Shown: positions 1 to 8,789, counted from the stretch's first letter. The stretch: DNA of 64,000 bases from Enterococcus malodoratus ATCC 43197 (GCF_000407185.1 NZ_KE136484.1:124001-188000), one strand, 5' to 3'. Notes: generated from the sequence alone by a model not told the origin. Program-made: numbers and translations.

Positions 1-476
1 TCTTTTTTATAATCGTTCTGGCTATCCGGCCATTGTTCGCTCGCCTCGATCAAGGCATAGGCAATATCTAAATCCCCATCTGTAGCATTGCTCGTTTCCA
101 TCTCAACGGCTTTGCCATCTTCCAGCTTTTGGCGCCAGCTCATTAACGGATTTTCAGCACTAAGCTGGAATTTTTTATAGTAGCGATAGAAGCCATCAAA
201 TGTTTCTTCTGAAGCCCAGCCGCGTTTGGCTGCTTGCAAAGTAATCAGCATGCCGTACCCATGACCTTCAGATAATGAGACATCGGTTTTTTCATCAGGC
301 GTCGTTTCGACAAAGTCTCCATCGTCGCTTTCTTTTACATACGTCGACCGCCATTTTTGATACGTTTTTTTCTCTAAATTTGTTTGATTGTCTTTTATAG
401 TGATCATTACTGTCGCGACATAGCCTAAAAAAAGCAGGGCCAGCAGCGACCACATGATTGCTGGTCGTTTGCGCAT
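1..476 (-). CDS. Glycoside hydrolase family 8 (endoglucanase-like), partial
   Basis: The N-terminal 158 residues of a secreted or membrane-anchored polysaccharide hydrolase; the C-terminus lies beyond the left edge. Residues ~8-27 form one hydrophobic segment (signal anchor). SEGHGYGM (69-76) carries the family-8 general-acid Glu, and ATDGDLDIAYAL (131-142) is the second GH8 signature with its conserved Asp. GH8 enzymes cut beta-1,4-linked glucans or chitosan and are regular partners of cellulose-type synthases. It starts 11 bp after the glycosyltransferase stop, so it is the last visible gene of the operon. Its likely job is trimming or releasing the polymer made by that synthase (inference from context). 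Confidence 0.8.
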   Translation of the reverse strand, partial: MRKRPAIMWSLLALLFLGYVATVMITIKDNQTNLEKKTYQKWRSTYVKESDDGDFVETTPDEKTDVSLSEGHGYGMLITLQAAKRGWASEETFDGFYRYYKKFQLSAENPLMSWRQKLEDGKAVEMETSNATDGDLDIAYALIEASEQWPDSQNDYKK

Positions 477-487
477 AAGTTTGCCTC

Positions 488-1801
488 CTAATCGTCGAAA
501 CGTTGTGTTTTATACCATTTACTGCTGTCGCGCCGAAATAATTTGTCTCCAATATAGGAAAAGAAGGCAACGATCGAAATTCCAATAAATAATAGAGAAT
601 ACGTAAAATACGACGCGATCGCGTAAAAGAAATTGGCGGTCGTCGCTTGACCAAATTGACTGGACAAGGCTAATTGGATCTGCAGCAAGTAGATCGCAAA
701 CATCAATGCCCAATTAACTAGTAGCAAGGCGCCGATCTGACGATTGCTTCCGCCGAAAGTAAAGATCGCGTCAATCGATGGAAACCAGCCGTGCAAAATC
801 ATCGCGATCAAGTTGGCGACAAACATGATGTTCGATAAAATGATCGCGCTGGTAAACCAGAAAAAGGTATTGAAATAGTAAATACTCTGCAAACGAATTC
901 GCCAATTTGAACTGCCAAAAATATCTTTCATATTATTGATGATCACTTCGTAATTCCCTTTGGCCCAACGTTTTCGCTGTCGATAATAAACTGATAGGGT
1001 TTCTGGCTCTTGCTGGAAGGCTTCAGCACGCGAAGCTAAAGCAATCAGCTTTCCATGCTTCATAAGTTTAAAACTTAATGCGGTATCCTCCGTCAAAGCA
1101 CCATTGTCCCAGCCGCCTAATTCGCGAATCAGTGAAGTTTGGATAATAAAATTGGTGCCGGGAATCTGTCCGATTTTGAACAGCTGCCACAAGCCGGTAT
1201 GAATGATCCGTTGACTGGTTACGATCTCCAAATTGATACAACGCGTCAAAAAATTTCGTTTATAGTTGCGGGTCTTGTTTCTGCCAAAAACCGCACCGTA
1301 TCGTTCAGGATCTTCCAGCACCTTTTCAACTAAAAAGTACAGCGCATTTTTTTCGGGCATCGCATCGGCATCATAGACACAGAGGTAATCGCCATGAGCT
1401 ATTTTCAATGAGTCGTTTAATACCCCGGCTTTTCCTCCAGTCCCTCTTCGATCAATGACTTTGGTCAAATAGTAGCCTTCATACTCTGGCTGCTGAAAAA
1501 TCGAGTAGACACGTTCGTAGGTTTCATCTTCACAATTATCCGCGAATACCAGAATCTCCATTTTTTCTTTTGGATAGTTCATATTTAAGATCGCCTTGAC
1601 AGTATCCTGAATAACAATCTCTTCATTGTGTGCAGGGACGACGATCGTAATCAGCGGATAAGTGCGAAGCGGGTCCAGCTTATTTTTTGGCGGCCGGATA
1701 TTTTTTAGCAGGAAATAGACCGCACCAAAGAGAATTACTAGCGTGATAAGCAGGGAGAACCAAATCGAGACAATCCCAAATATTAATAAAATCGTACTCA
1801 T
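488..1801 (-). CDS. Processive family-2 glycosyltransferase (cellulose-synthase-like)
   Basis: A 437-aa membrane glycosyltransferase. TM helices lie at ~5-32 and in the C-terminal third (~308-420). The GT-A domain between them has VVPAHNEE (55-61), DAD (144-146), TED (237-239) and QRKRW (275-279), the D,D,D,QxxRW set of processive beta-glycan synthases (cellulose, hyaluronan, PNAG, mixed-linkage glucan). No PilZ domain is present, unlike BcsA. The start codon overlaps the stop of the upstream 46-aa gene by one base, so the two are translationally coupled. With the GH8 downstream and a GGDEF-like gene upstream, a beta-glucan exopolysaccharide is the best guess; the exact sugar cannot be read from sequence. 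Confidence 0.85.
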   Translation of the reverse strand: MSTILLIFGIVSIWFSLLITLVILFGAVYFLLKNIRPPKNKLDPLRTYPLITIVVPAHNEEIVIQDTVKAILNMNYPKEKMEILVFADNCEDETYERVYSIFQQPEYEGYYLTKVIDRRGTGGKAGVLNDSLKIAHGDYLCVYDADAMPEKNALYFLVEKVLEDPERYGAVFGRNKTRNYKRNFLTRCINLEIVTSQRIIHTGLWQLFKIGQIPGTNFIIQTSLIRELGGWDNGALTEDTALSFKLMKHGKLIALASRAEAFQQEPETLSVYYRQRKRWAKGNYEVIINNMKDIFGSSNWRIRLQSIYYFNTFFWFTSAIILSNIMFVANLIAMILHGWFPSIDAIFTFGGSNRQIGALLLVNWALMFAIYLLQIQLALSSQFGQATTANFFYAIASYFTYSLLFIGISIVAFFSYIGDKLFRRDSSKWYKTQRFDD

Positions 1802-1941
1802 TAGAAATCCCGCCTCCTAAAGTAACGCCAAATTCGGTCTTTAATAATCAGCAAGCAGAGGAATAAAAGCAGGGCTGCACCAAAAAAGATTCCCGTGACT
1901 ATTTTGCTCGCCTCAAAGAAATAGATAAGTAGTTGATCCAT
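1801..1941 (-). CDS. Small membrane protein of the exopolysaccharide operon (46 aa)
   Basis: ATG at 1941, preceded by GGGAGG, and stop sharing one base with the ATG of the glycosyltransferase. The peptide begins MDQLLIYFFEASK, has one hydrophobic helix at ~13-33 and ends in a very basic tail (RIWRYFRRRDF). The codons of that tail contain the AGGAGG that serves as ribosome site for the next gene. One TM helix, tight coupling and a position between regulator and synthase suggest a small accessory subunit of the synthase complex. No family is recognised. Confidence 0.7.
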   Translation of the reverse strand: MDQLLIYFFEASKIVTGIFFGAALLLFLCLLIIKDRIWRYFRRRDF

Positions 1942-1953
1942 CTGTTTGCCTCC

Positions 1954-2820
1954 CTATAAAATATATTCATCGGTAAGATCCGCTTCAGATCGGCGGTTTA
2001 CGCGGCTGATTACTTGTTCTGCGGTCATCTCGGTTGAGCCTTCAATCGTGATTTCCCCAAAGCGAATAACGGTGTTTTGGGAACGCTCGAAATTTTTAAA
2101 GGGAAAGAGTGAGAACTGGGTCTTAGTGATGCCATTCAAACGTTGAACGAAGGCGAGACTATCACCCGTTTGATAAATAGGGGACATGACGACAAAGGTC
2201 CCGTTGCCTAAATAGAATTGTTCGTCTTCAGGTAAACGGATATCACACAGCAATTGAGCCAGTGCTTGCAGCAATTGGTCAGTCGCTTGGTCATTTTGAT
2301 AACTGAGCTGTTCGAGATAATCAACTGTATAGAAGGAAATAACCAAGCCACGGCCGCTTTTAGTATATAAGTTCATAGTATTTTTAAAGGTATTGTAACG
2401 GGACTCAAATTCTTCCTTATTGCACAAACCAGTAGTTTCATCCAATGTAGTTAAATAGTGCCGCATCTTAGGCTGAAAGGTATTCAATCGTTGATTATAT
2501 AAAACGCTGCTTTTAGTGATAAGGCCTAAAACAGCAAAGATCGGAATCACGACAATCAAGTAAATTTTTTCTAGCCTGGGCATAATGATGGGGGTGTAAT
2601 AGAGCAGATATGTCCCTGTCGCCATTACCAGCATAGAAAAAACAGCGACTGTGATCGTATTTCCTAAAAAACCTACGAGCAAGCCCAAAAAAGCTAAGAG
2701 GGAAATGCTCAATACCGGGACGAAGCCCAGACGATCATCTAAGATTAAGTTTTGAACGAGGAAAATGGCGGCTAACAGGATTGTCATCCACTCAATTCGA
2801 ATCCGTCGTAAATATTTCAT
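1954..2820 (-). CDS. Membrane protein with degenerate GGDEF-like domain
   Basis: A 288-aa protein. About 100 N-terminal residues hold four to five TM helices, followed by a domain that opens like a diguanylate cyclase (DETTGLCNKEEF, ~127-138). The active-site loop GGDEF is replaced by YLGNGTF (203-209), and the metal-binding Asp region is also altered (FYTVDYLEQL). It is therefore almost certainly not a cyclase; it could be a structural or nucleotide-sensing partner of the glycosyltransferase encoded after it. SD AAGGAG lies 8 bp before the ATG. It sits between wecB (14 bp) and the 46-aa gene (12 bp), all in one operon. Confidence 0.7.
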   Translation of the reverse strand: MKYLRRIRIEWMTILLAAIFLVQNLILDDRLGFVPVLSISLLAFLGLLVGFLGNTITVAVFSMLVMATGTYLLYYTPIIMPRLEKIYLIVVIPIFAVLGLITKSSVLYNQRLNTFQPKMRHYLTTLDETTGLCNKEEFESRYNTFKNTMNLYTKSGRGLVISFYTVDYLEQLSYQNDQATDQLLQALAQLLCDIRLPEDEQFYLGNGTFVVMSPIYQTGDSLAFVQRLNGITKTQFSLFPFKNFERSQNTVIRFGEITIEGSTEMTAEQVISRVNRRSEADLTDEYIL

Positions 2821-2833
2821 ATAGTTATTCTCC

Positions 2834-3967
2834 TTATTGACTAAAGTCTTTTGGGCGATTGGCTAACTGAAAATAATGTGCGATGGCTTCAGCAATCCGT
2901 TCACTGGCTTTTCCATCACCATAGGGATTGCTTGCTTTAGACATTTCTTCATAGGCGGCTGGATCATCAAATAGTTCTTTGACCGCAACGTAGACAGTCT
3001 CACGGGCTGTACCGACAAGTCGCAGAGTACCAGCTTCGACACCTTCAGGACGTTCCGTTTGATCACGCAAAACAAGGACCGGCACACCTAAAGAGGGCGC
3101 TTCTTCCTGAACACCGCCTGAGTCTGTCAAGATCAGGTAGCTTTGTTTCGCGTAATTATGAAAATCGATGACATCCAGCGGTTCGATCAATGAAACATTA
3201 TCTGATGTACCCAGTGTTTCTTGGGCGACCTTCCGCACATTTGGATTTTTGTGCATCGGGAAAATAAACTGAGTATCCGGGTAGTCAGCTGCCGCTTGGC
3301 GGATTGCTTGAAAAACGTCATGCATCGGTTCACCTAAATTTTCACGGCGATGCATCGTGACTAAAACGATCCGTTTCTTGTTTTTAGACACGTCATCTGG
3401 AATTAAATAGTCATCCTTTATGGTGTTTTTCATGGCGTCAATAGCCGTATTTCCTGTGACATACAGGTGTTCCGCCGAATGATTTTCTTTTAACAAATTC
3501 GCTTTGCTTTGTTTGGTTGGCGCAAAGTAAAGATCTGCCAAATCATCGGTCAGCTGCCGATTCATTTCTTCAGGAAACGGCGAGTATTTGTCCCACGTCC
3601 GTAGACCAGCTTCAACATGTCCAATCGGAATTTGTTGATAAAAGGCACTCAAGGCAGCAGAGAAAGTTGTTGTCGTATCTCCATGGACTAATAACATATC
3701 GGGGCGATCTTCCAGCAAAACAGCCGCGAGTTTCTCCAACACACGACTCGTGATATCGCTCAAGGTCTGTCCTTGATGCATGATATTCAAGTCATAATCA
3801 GGAACGATCGAAAAGGAGTGCAGGACTTGATCGAGCATTTCTCGATGCTGGCCGGTCACAAGTACTTTGGTTTCAAAACGGTCATCCGCGGCTAACTGTT
3901 TGGCCAACGGGGCCATTTTGATCGCTTCTGGACGCGTTCCAAAAACTAAAAATATTTTTTTCTTCAT
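2834..3967 (-). CDS. wecB: UDP-N-acetylglucosamine 2-epimerase (non-hydrolysing)
   Basis: A 377-aa cytosolic enzyme interconverting UDP-GlcNAc and UDP-ManNAc for wall polysaccharide or teichoic-acid linkage units. Family motifs seen: FGTRPEAIKMAPL at the N-terminus, HVEAGLRT, PEEMNRQLTD, TMHRRENLG and TDSGGVQEEAPSLG with GVPVLVLRDQTERPE near the C-terminus. Length is normal. ATG at 3967 is preferred over the in-frame GTG at 3970 because it sits 7 bp from AAGGAGG. First gene of the exopolysaccharide operon; whether its product feeds that polymer or general wall synthesis is not evident. Confidence 0.93.
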   Translation of the reverse strand: MKKKIFLVFGTRPEAIKMAPLAKQLAADDRFETKVLVTGQHREMLDQVLHSFSIVPDYDLNIMHQGQTLSDITSRVLEKLAAVLLEDRPDMLLVHGDTTTTFSAALSAFYQQIPIGHVEAGLRTWDKYSPFPEEMNRQLTDDLADLYFAPTKQSKANLLKENHSAEHLYVTGNTAIDAMKNTIKDDYLIPDDVSKNKKRIVLVTMHRRENLGEPMHDVFQAIRQAAADYPDTQFIFPMHKNPNVRKVAQETLGTSDNVSLIEPLDVIDFHNYAKQSYLILTDSGGVQEEAPSLGVPVLVLRDQTERPEGVEAGTLRLVGTARETVYVAVKELFDDPAAYEEMSKASNPYGDGKASERIAEAIAHYFQLANRPKDFSQ

Positions 3968-4109
3968 CACGAATCCTCCTTGAAAATATGGAATGCTATA
4001 GATGATTTCAGCTAAACTAAAATTCAGAGCATAGTGTTTTTAGTATATCATCAGGTCCAGTTATTTAAAATTAATACACCGTACGGATCATTGCTATCTG
4101 ATATCAGCT

Positions 4110-4150
4110 AAAAAAAGGCAAGAAGCGAGACGACTCTTCTTGTCTTTTTT
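4110..4150 (-). terminator. Rho-independent terminator, probably bidirectional
   Basis: Stem AAGGCAAGAAG / CTTCTTGTCTT with A- and T-tracts on both sides. It lies just downstream of the minus-strand yoaK-like gene and upstream of the wecB operon, separating the two units. Confidence 0.75.
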
Positions 4151-4154
4151 GTAT

Positions 4155-4811
4155 TTAATGAAACGCGCGTTTATCTTTGATTAGTAAGAAAACCGCGATC
4201 GATAAAAAGATCAAACTGAATAAAATCGTTCGCTGATCCAAATAGGTCACCAAAAAACCGTTCAGGAATGCTCCGACCACAAAACTGATCAAAATAGACA
4301 ATGTATCGCGGAACGCTATCCGTTTTGCCGATTCATGCTTGATATAGCCTTCAAAGAAATTCGTTGAAAGGTTTCGCAAATTCCCCGTCATCATCAACGA
4401 AGTAAAAGGCTTGCCCTTCAAACGTTGAAATTCCTGCAGCTGGGTCGCCGCCGCGATAGAGAGCAAGGCATTGGCTAATAAATTTGGCAGATGAGGCGAA
4501 AAGATCCCAATAAGCAAAAGCAAAACCATTTCAAACCCTAAAAACCACAACTGCTGATTATTCATGATTTTGGTTTGCAGATAGCGTGCCAACAATGCGC
4601 CTGCCGCAAAAGCTAAAATCGGAACCAAATAATGAATCAATGCATCCAAATGTCCTTGGCCTAAATGAACCCCTAGTAAGATAAAATTCCCCGTCTGCAA
4701 GCCTGCGAAGACCTCGCCGTGAACCAAATAGGTATAAGCATCTAAGCCGCCGGCCGTTGCCGCTAGAGCCATCCCAAATTCCAGCCGTTCATGTGCTTTT
4801 TCTTCCATCAT
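4155..4811 (-). CDS. YoaK/DUF1275 family membrane protein
   Basis: A 218-aa polytopic membrane protein with about six hydrophobic segments. Features typical of DUF1275 (YoaK) are AATAGGLDAYTYLVHGEVFAG, the TGNFILLG segment and SLMMTGNLRNLS. Function in the family is unknown; a small-molecule transport role is usually guessed. GAGGTG lies 5-8 bp before two adjacent ATG codons, so either may start the protein. It is monocistronic, with terminators on both sides. Confidence 0.8.
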   Translation of the reverse strand: MMEEKAHERLEFGMALAATAGGLDAYTYLVHGEVFAGLQTGNFILLGVHLGQGHLDALIHYLVPILAFAAGALLARYLQTKIMNNQQLWFLGFEMVLLLLIGIFSPHLPNLLANALLSIAAATQLQEFQRLKGKPFTSLMMTGNLRNLSTNFFEGYIKHESAKRIAFRDTLSILISFVVGAFLNGFLVTYLDQRTILFSLIFLSIAVFLLIKDKRAFH

Positions 4812-4921
4812 TTCCGCACCTCTTATTCTTCATCAGAAGTGTACGCTAAATACAGAAAAACGACAAAAGAAGTGTATTGCTAGTTAAAAGAAGCCGCTTC
4901 TGGAACGCCGTTTATATAGAA

Positions 4922-4958
4922 AAAGCAGGTGTGACAAGACTTTTGTCACACCTGCTTT
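4922..4958 (-). terminator. Strong terminator of the ABC exporter operon
   Basis: Near-perfect stem AAAGCAGGTGTGACA / TGTCACACCTGCTTT, followed on the minus strand by a T-rich run. It lies 8 bp past the stop of the second ABC gene. Confidence 0.85.
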
Positions 4959-4965
4959 GGCCTAG

Positions 4966-6609
4966 CTATTTAAGTCGTCTATTTTCTAAATGGAGTTGTT
5001 TGTCAGCGATTTTTAAAGTGCTGTCGCGATGAGAAACGAGAATCATCGTTTTATCCTGCAGTTTTTCTTTGAACGAGGCAAGAATCGCTTGTTCGTTTAC
5101 GTAGTCGAGATTACTTGTCGGTTCATCCAGCAGGATCAGCGGTGCATCGTAGACGAGTAAGCGGGCCAAGCCGATTCGTTGGCGCTCGCCATCGGAAATG
5201 CTGCGGGAGAGTTTGCTGAGCTGTGTTTGATACCCTTCCGGCAATGAAAGAATCCAATCATGGATCGCCGCAGCTTTAGCGGCCTCTTCGATCTCAACTT
5301 GTGAGACGCCTTCACGTTTCAAGGAAATATTATTAGCGATCGTGTCCTCAAATAGAAATGTCGATTGCTCCATAACACCTTCTAAATGATGCAGCGAGTC
5401 TTCCTTGAGTGAAGACAGCGGAAGATTATTGACTGTTAATGTCCCATTGTCTGGGTCCCAATAGCGCATCAAAAGTTTAAGCAGAGTACTTTTTCCACTG
5501 CCGCTTTCGCCGCTGATGCCAATACTTTCTCCCTTTTGCAGGTTGAAAGAAATTTGCTCCAAGACCGCTTTTTCCGTTTTTGGATAATGGAAAGAAAGAT
5601 TTTCCGCTTGAAGTGTTTCGATTTCAGTGATGGACGCTGTACTTTTTTCAAATTCAACAAACGGTTCTTCGTGGACTAGTTGATACAACCGCCGACCACT
5701 GGAGAAGGTCGTTAATAGCGCATTTCCTAGATTACTTAAGGCCAATACCGGTCCAAATGAGCTTAGGCTTAACACGACAGAAAGGACGATTGTTTCCATT
5801 GAAAGTCCGCGGCTGCTGCCCAGATAGAATACGCAAAGTGTCGTTCCAATAACGACGGCCTCACTCAAAAGCTGCAGCGAGTTTCCTTGGAAAATCCGGC
5901 GGCGATTTTGGTGATTCAAGACTTGGCTGTCTGTTTTTAATTTATCCAGCCGCGCCTCTTCTAAATGAAATTGTGCGATATCCTTTAAGCTGTTGGCATT
6001 TTCCATAATCGTCTGACTGACCTGCACAAAGGCACTTTTGTATTCGTCACCGATTTGAAGATTTCTGCGATAACTAATGAAAGGAATGATACCGCCAATT
6101 AAAATCTGACCAGCCATTAAAAGCAAGGCTACCCCGAGATCAAACTGGGCCAGAAAAACAAAGGTCACGAGCATCGTACCTGAAGCGATAAAGACAGGCG
6201 AGATCGTGTGGGCGAAAAAGACTTCCAAAGCTTCCACGTCTGTCGAAATCGACGTGATCAGTTCGCCGCTGTTTTTGCCAGTCAGCCGAGCGGGGCCGAT
6301 GGTTCTTAAAGCTGAGAAAATTTGTTCTCGAATATGAGCCAGCAAGGAAAACGCGATGTCGTGATTTTGGTATTGTTCCAAGTAACGTGCGACACCTCGA
6401 ATGATTCCACAACTGATCAGCACAGCCAAAGTTAATAGAAGATTTACCTCCTCACCAGTAATCAAACGCAAGAAGGTGAGTGTGCTGATAGTAGGAATCG
6501 CTACGACGGCGAGATTACTGAGGATTCCCAGCAAGATGGCCGCAGCCATTTTTACTTTAAAGGGCTTGGCGAAAGTGAGCAGCCAGCGAATCAAGATTCG
6601 ATCATTCAT
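4966..6609 (-). CDS. ABC transporter, fused permease/ATPase (CydC-like half exporter)
   Basis: A 547-aa type IV ABC half-transporter with six N-terminal TM helices and a C-terminal nucleotide-binding domain. Walker A GESGSGKST and Walker B LILLDEPTSNLD are intact. The signature LSGGQ is replaced by SISDGERQR, the asymmetry often seen in heterodimeric exporters. Its ATG (8-9 bp from GGGAG) overlaps the end of the partner gene by 8 bp. The protein resembles CydC, but no cytochrome bd genes are nearby. The Fur-type promoter suggests a role in iron, haem or siderophore handling, in the manner of IrtAB-like pairs (inference). Confidence 0.8.
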   Translation of the reverse strand: MNDRILIRWLLTFAKPFKVKMAAAILLGILSNLAVVAIPTISTLTFLRLITGEEVNLLLTLAVLISCGIIRGVARYLEQYQNHDIAFSLLAHIREQIFSALRTIGPARLTGKNSGELITSISTDVEALEVFFAHTISPVFIASGTMLVTFVFLAQFDLGVALLLMAGQILIGGIIPFISYRRNLQIGDEYKSAFVQVSQTIMENANSLKDIAQFHLEEARLDKLKTDSQVLNHQNRRRIFQGNSLQLLSEAVVIGTTLCVFYLGSSRGLSMETIVLSVVLSLSSFGPVLALSNLGNALLTTFSSGRRLYQLVHEEPFVEFEKSTASITEIETLQAENLSFHYPKTEKAVLEQISFNLQKGESIGISGESGSGKSTLLKLLMRYWDPDNGTLTVNNLPLSSLKEDSLHHLEGVMEQSTFLFEDTIANNISLKREGVSQVEIEEAAKAAAIHDWILSLPEGYQTQLSKLSRSISDGERQRIGLARLLVYDAPLILLDEPTSNLDYVNEQAILASFKEKLQDKTMILVSHRDSTLKIADKQLHLENRRLK

Positions 6610-8329
6610 GTCCAACCGCTCCCTTCATTTGCTGATTTTCTTCGGTGAAGTAGGCATTGAAGTAATCCGAAGTTTGTTCCAACTCCCGTGGTGTCCCAGA
6701 CTCAACGATCGCGCCATCTTTGAAGACATAGACCTGATCGGCATTTAGAACATTATACAGACGATGAGAAACGAAAATCACGATCGTTGTTTTGGCTAAT
6801 GTTTTGAGTGTGTCCAAGATGATCTCTTCACTTTCGATATCGACACCTGAAGTGATCTCGTCGAAAAGATAGAGTTCAGCTGAAGCAGCCAACGCCCGAG
6901 CTAAAATCAGCCGCTGCCGTTGTCCGCCAGATAGATTTTTACCGTTTTCTTCTAAGACGGTGTCCAGTCGTTCCGGTAATTGCTCTACGAACGCCGTTAA
7001 TTTTACTCGGTCTAGCAAATGCCACAGCTCCTCATCACTCAGAGTTGGGTTCGCTAGTCGCAGATTCTCTCGAATACTTTCGCCATAAAGAAAATCTTTC
7101 GTGTTGACTAGAATCCCTTTATTAAGAATCACTGAACGGCTCAGTTCGGTTAGATCGGTTTGATTCCAGCGAATCGTTCCCTGGTAATCATCCAATTGAT
7201 TCAAAAGTAATTGGGCAAAGGTGCTTTTACCTGAGCCGGATTTTCCGACAAAGGCGGTAAAGGTTCCTTTTTCCAAGTGCATCGAAACCTGTTGGATTGC
7301 GGGGGGCTGCTGGTTTTCATAGGTGAAGTCCAGCTGATCGACCGTGATCGTTTGCAGAGATTCATGCCATGAGCGGATCGTTCCGTCGCTTTTTTCGGGT
7401 AGTGCCAAATAATCAAAAATCTTCCCGCAGGAGCTGATTCCATTCATCGCTACATGGAAGAGGGAACCCAGCTGACGCATCGGCAAGAAAAATTCTGCGC
7501 TGACTAAAATGAAGATCAGCACACCATAAATAGTCAGCTGTTGATGTTGAAAAGCGATCAGCGCCAGCCCCATTCCGAGTGCTGCGCCGCTATAAGAAAA
7601 GATATCCATGATCGTAATTGAATTCAGCTGCATCGACAATAAGCTCATCGTCGCTTTGCGGAATTTTTGCGCATCGGCGGCTAATTCTTGTTGTTTCGCC
7701 TCATCCTGATCATAAGCTTTCAAGACACTTAGAGCACTCAAGCTTTCATGGAAACGAGTTCCTAGATTTGTGTATTGATCCCAATACTTACTTAAGATCC
7801 GCTTAGCGATCTTCATCACCATCATGATAGTCAGTGGAATGAACGGCACACAGATCAGCATCGCTACGGCAGGCTGCCAAGCAAGGGAGACTAAATAGCC
7901 GAATAAAAGCAACGAAGCCACTAGACAGTAAAAAAGCTGCGGCAGAAAATGCGCATAATACATTTCCAGCTGTTCGATTCCATCGCCGGAAAGCTGCGCC
8001 AAAGTCGTTGCTGGTAATTGTCGAGAAGTATTTCCCAGCCGAAAAGCTTTTTCCATCACTTTCGTTCGCAGTGCGACTCGCAGTTCCGCGGAAGCCTGAT
8101 CTGTTAGATGAGCAGATAGACGAATAAGAAACAGTTTTCCTAAGAGAGCTAACAGGATCAAACTAAAAGGCAGACTAAGCTTAAGGTGGATTCCTTCAAT
8201 CAGATTGCTCAATAAGAATGTCAGTATCCGCCAAATGTATAAGGACAGTCCAAGACTGATACAACGAATCACGACCTGTAAGATCAGGGTCTTCTTTTTA
8301 GCGATGGCAAAGAGCCGACGATCAATCAT
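6602..8329 (-). CDS. ABC transporter, fused permease/ATPase (CydD-like half exporter)
   Basis: A 575-aa partner of the following gene: six TM helices, then an ATPase domain with Walker A GKSGSGKST, canonical signature LSGGQRQRLILARAL and Walker B LYLFDEITSGVD, with the H-loop in FVSHR. Intact signature here and a degenerate one in the partner indicate a heterodimer with one standard and one altered ATP site. Start overlaps the ybaN-like stop by 8 bp and the stop overlaps the partner start by 8 bp, so the three genes are translationally coupled. Substrate is not evident; iron regulation is inferred from the shared promoter. Confidence 0.82.
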   Translation of the reverse strand: MIDRRLFAIAKKKTLILQVVIRCISLGLSLYIWRILTFLLSNLIEGIHLKLSLPFSLILLALLGKLFLIRLSAHLTDQASAELRVALRTKVMEKAFRLGNTSRQLPATTLAQLSGDGIEQLEMYYAHFLPQLFYCLVASLLLFGYLVSLAWQPAVAMLICVPFIPLTIMMVMKIAKRILSKYWDQYTNLGTRFHESLSALSVLKAYDQDEAKQQELAADAQKFRKATMSLLSMQLNSITIMDIFSYSGAALGMGLALIAFQHQQLTIYGVLIFILVSAEFFLPMRQLGSLFHVAMNGISSCGKIFDYLALPEKSDGTIRSWHESLQTITVDQLDFTYENQQPPAIQQVSMHLEKGTFTAFVGKSGSGKSTFAQLLLNQLDDYQGTIRWNQTDLTELSRSVILNKGILVNTKDFLYGESIRENLRLANPTLSDEELWHLLDRVKLTAFVEQLPERLDTVLEENGKNLSGGQRQRLILARALAASAELYLFDEITSGVDIESEEIILDTLKTLAKTTIVIFVSHRLYNVLNADQVYVFKDGAIVESGTPRELEQTSDYFNAYFTEENQQMKGAVGHE

Positions 8330-8714
8330 TCGGTTCGCCCGCCTTCACAGACGTCTTTTTCCCTCGCAGATACCAAGTCAATCCAATCACGTGGGCAATG
8401 TAGACGACCACTAAACAAATCCGCATCGGCGTATTATCCACTAAGAGCCCGGGAATCAGAAAGACAACTAAGATCATCAGAAACATCCTCACCATGCCGG
8501 CGTTGGTGATTTTCTTTTTAACGAGGGGTTCTTCCACCGCTCGCTGGTAGAAAGAAGAGTGAATAAATTTGTTGTAATATTTATCAGAACTGCGCAGCCA
8601 AAAGAAGGCTGTCAGCAAATAGAACACCGTTGTTGGTAAAAAAGGCAGAAAAATGCCGATTGTCCCCAGTGCAAATGTAATTGCACCAAGAGAAAAGAAA
8701 ATGATTTTTTTCAC
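8322..8714 (-). CDS. YbaN/DUF454 family small membrane protein
   Basis: 130 aa with about four hydrophobic segments; the motif LGTIGIFLPFLPTTVFYLLTAFFWLRSSDKYY is typical of YbaN (DUF454). I chose the GTG at 8714 because GGAGGT sits 7 bp upstream of it; a longer in-frame ATG at 8729 contains that ribosome site in its own second and third codons. First gene of the Fur-box operon with the two ABC genes. The family's role is unknown, but genomic pairing with transporters and iron control is a useful clue. Confidence 0.82.
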   Translation of the reverse strand: MKKIIFFSLGAITFALGTIGIFLPFLPTTVFYLLTAFFWLRSSDKYYNKFIHSSFYQRAVEEPLVKKKITNAGMVRMFLMILVVFLIPGLLVDNTPMRICLVVVYIAHVIGLTWYLRGKKTSVKAGEPND

Positions 8715-8760
8715 ATGTGTGACCTCCATTAATGAGATAAAAGAAAGAGCTTACCAGCTT

Positions 8761-8789
8761 ATAGTATGATAAATGAAAATGATTATCAA
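8761..8789 (-). promoter_or_regulatory. Sigma-A promoter with embedded Fur box
   Basis: On the minus strand TTGATA (8789-8784), a 17-bp spacer and TACTAT (8766-8761) form a promoter ~45 bp before ybaN. Positions 8774-8788 read TGAAAATGATTATCA, one mismatch from the 7-1-7 Fur consensus TGATAATNATTATCA, so repressor binding would block the -35/-10 interval. Iron-dependent repression of ybaN and the ABC pair is inferred. Confidence 0.75.

Noticed and set aside
295-654. Long reading frame on the minus strand overlapping the GH8 and glycosyltransferase genes
   Set aside because: It overlaps both well-supported genes in another frame, has no SD and an unlikely composition.
4966-8329. Naming the ABC pair cydC/cydD
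   Set aside because: No cytochrome bd genes nearby and the operon has a Fur box with ybaN, so the respiratory assignment is not supported.
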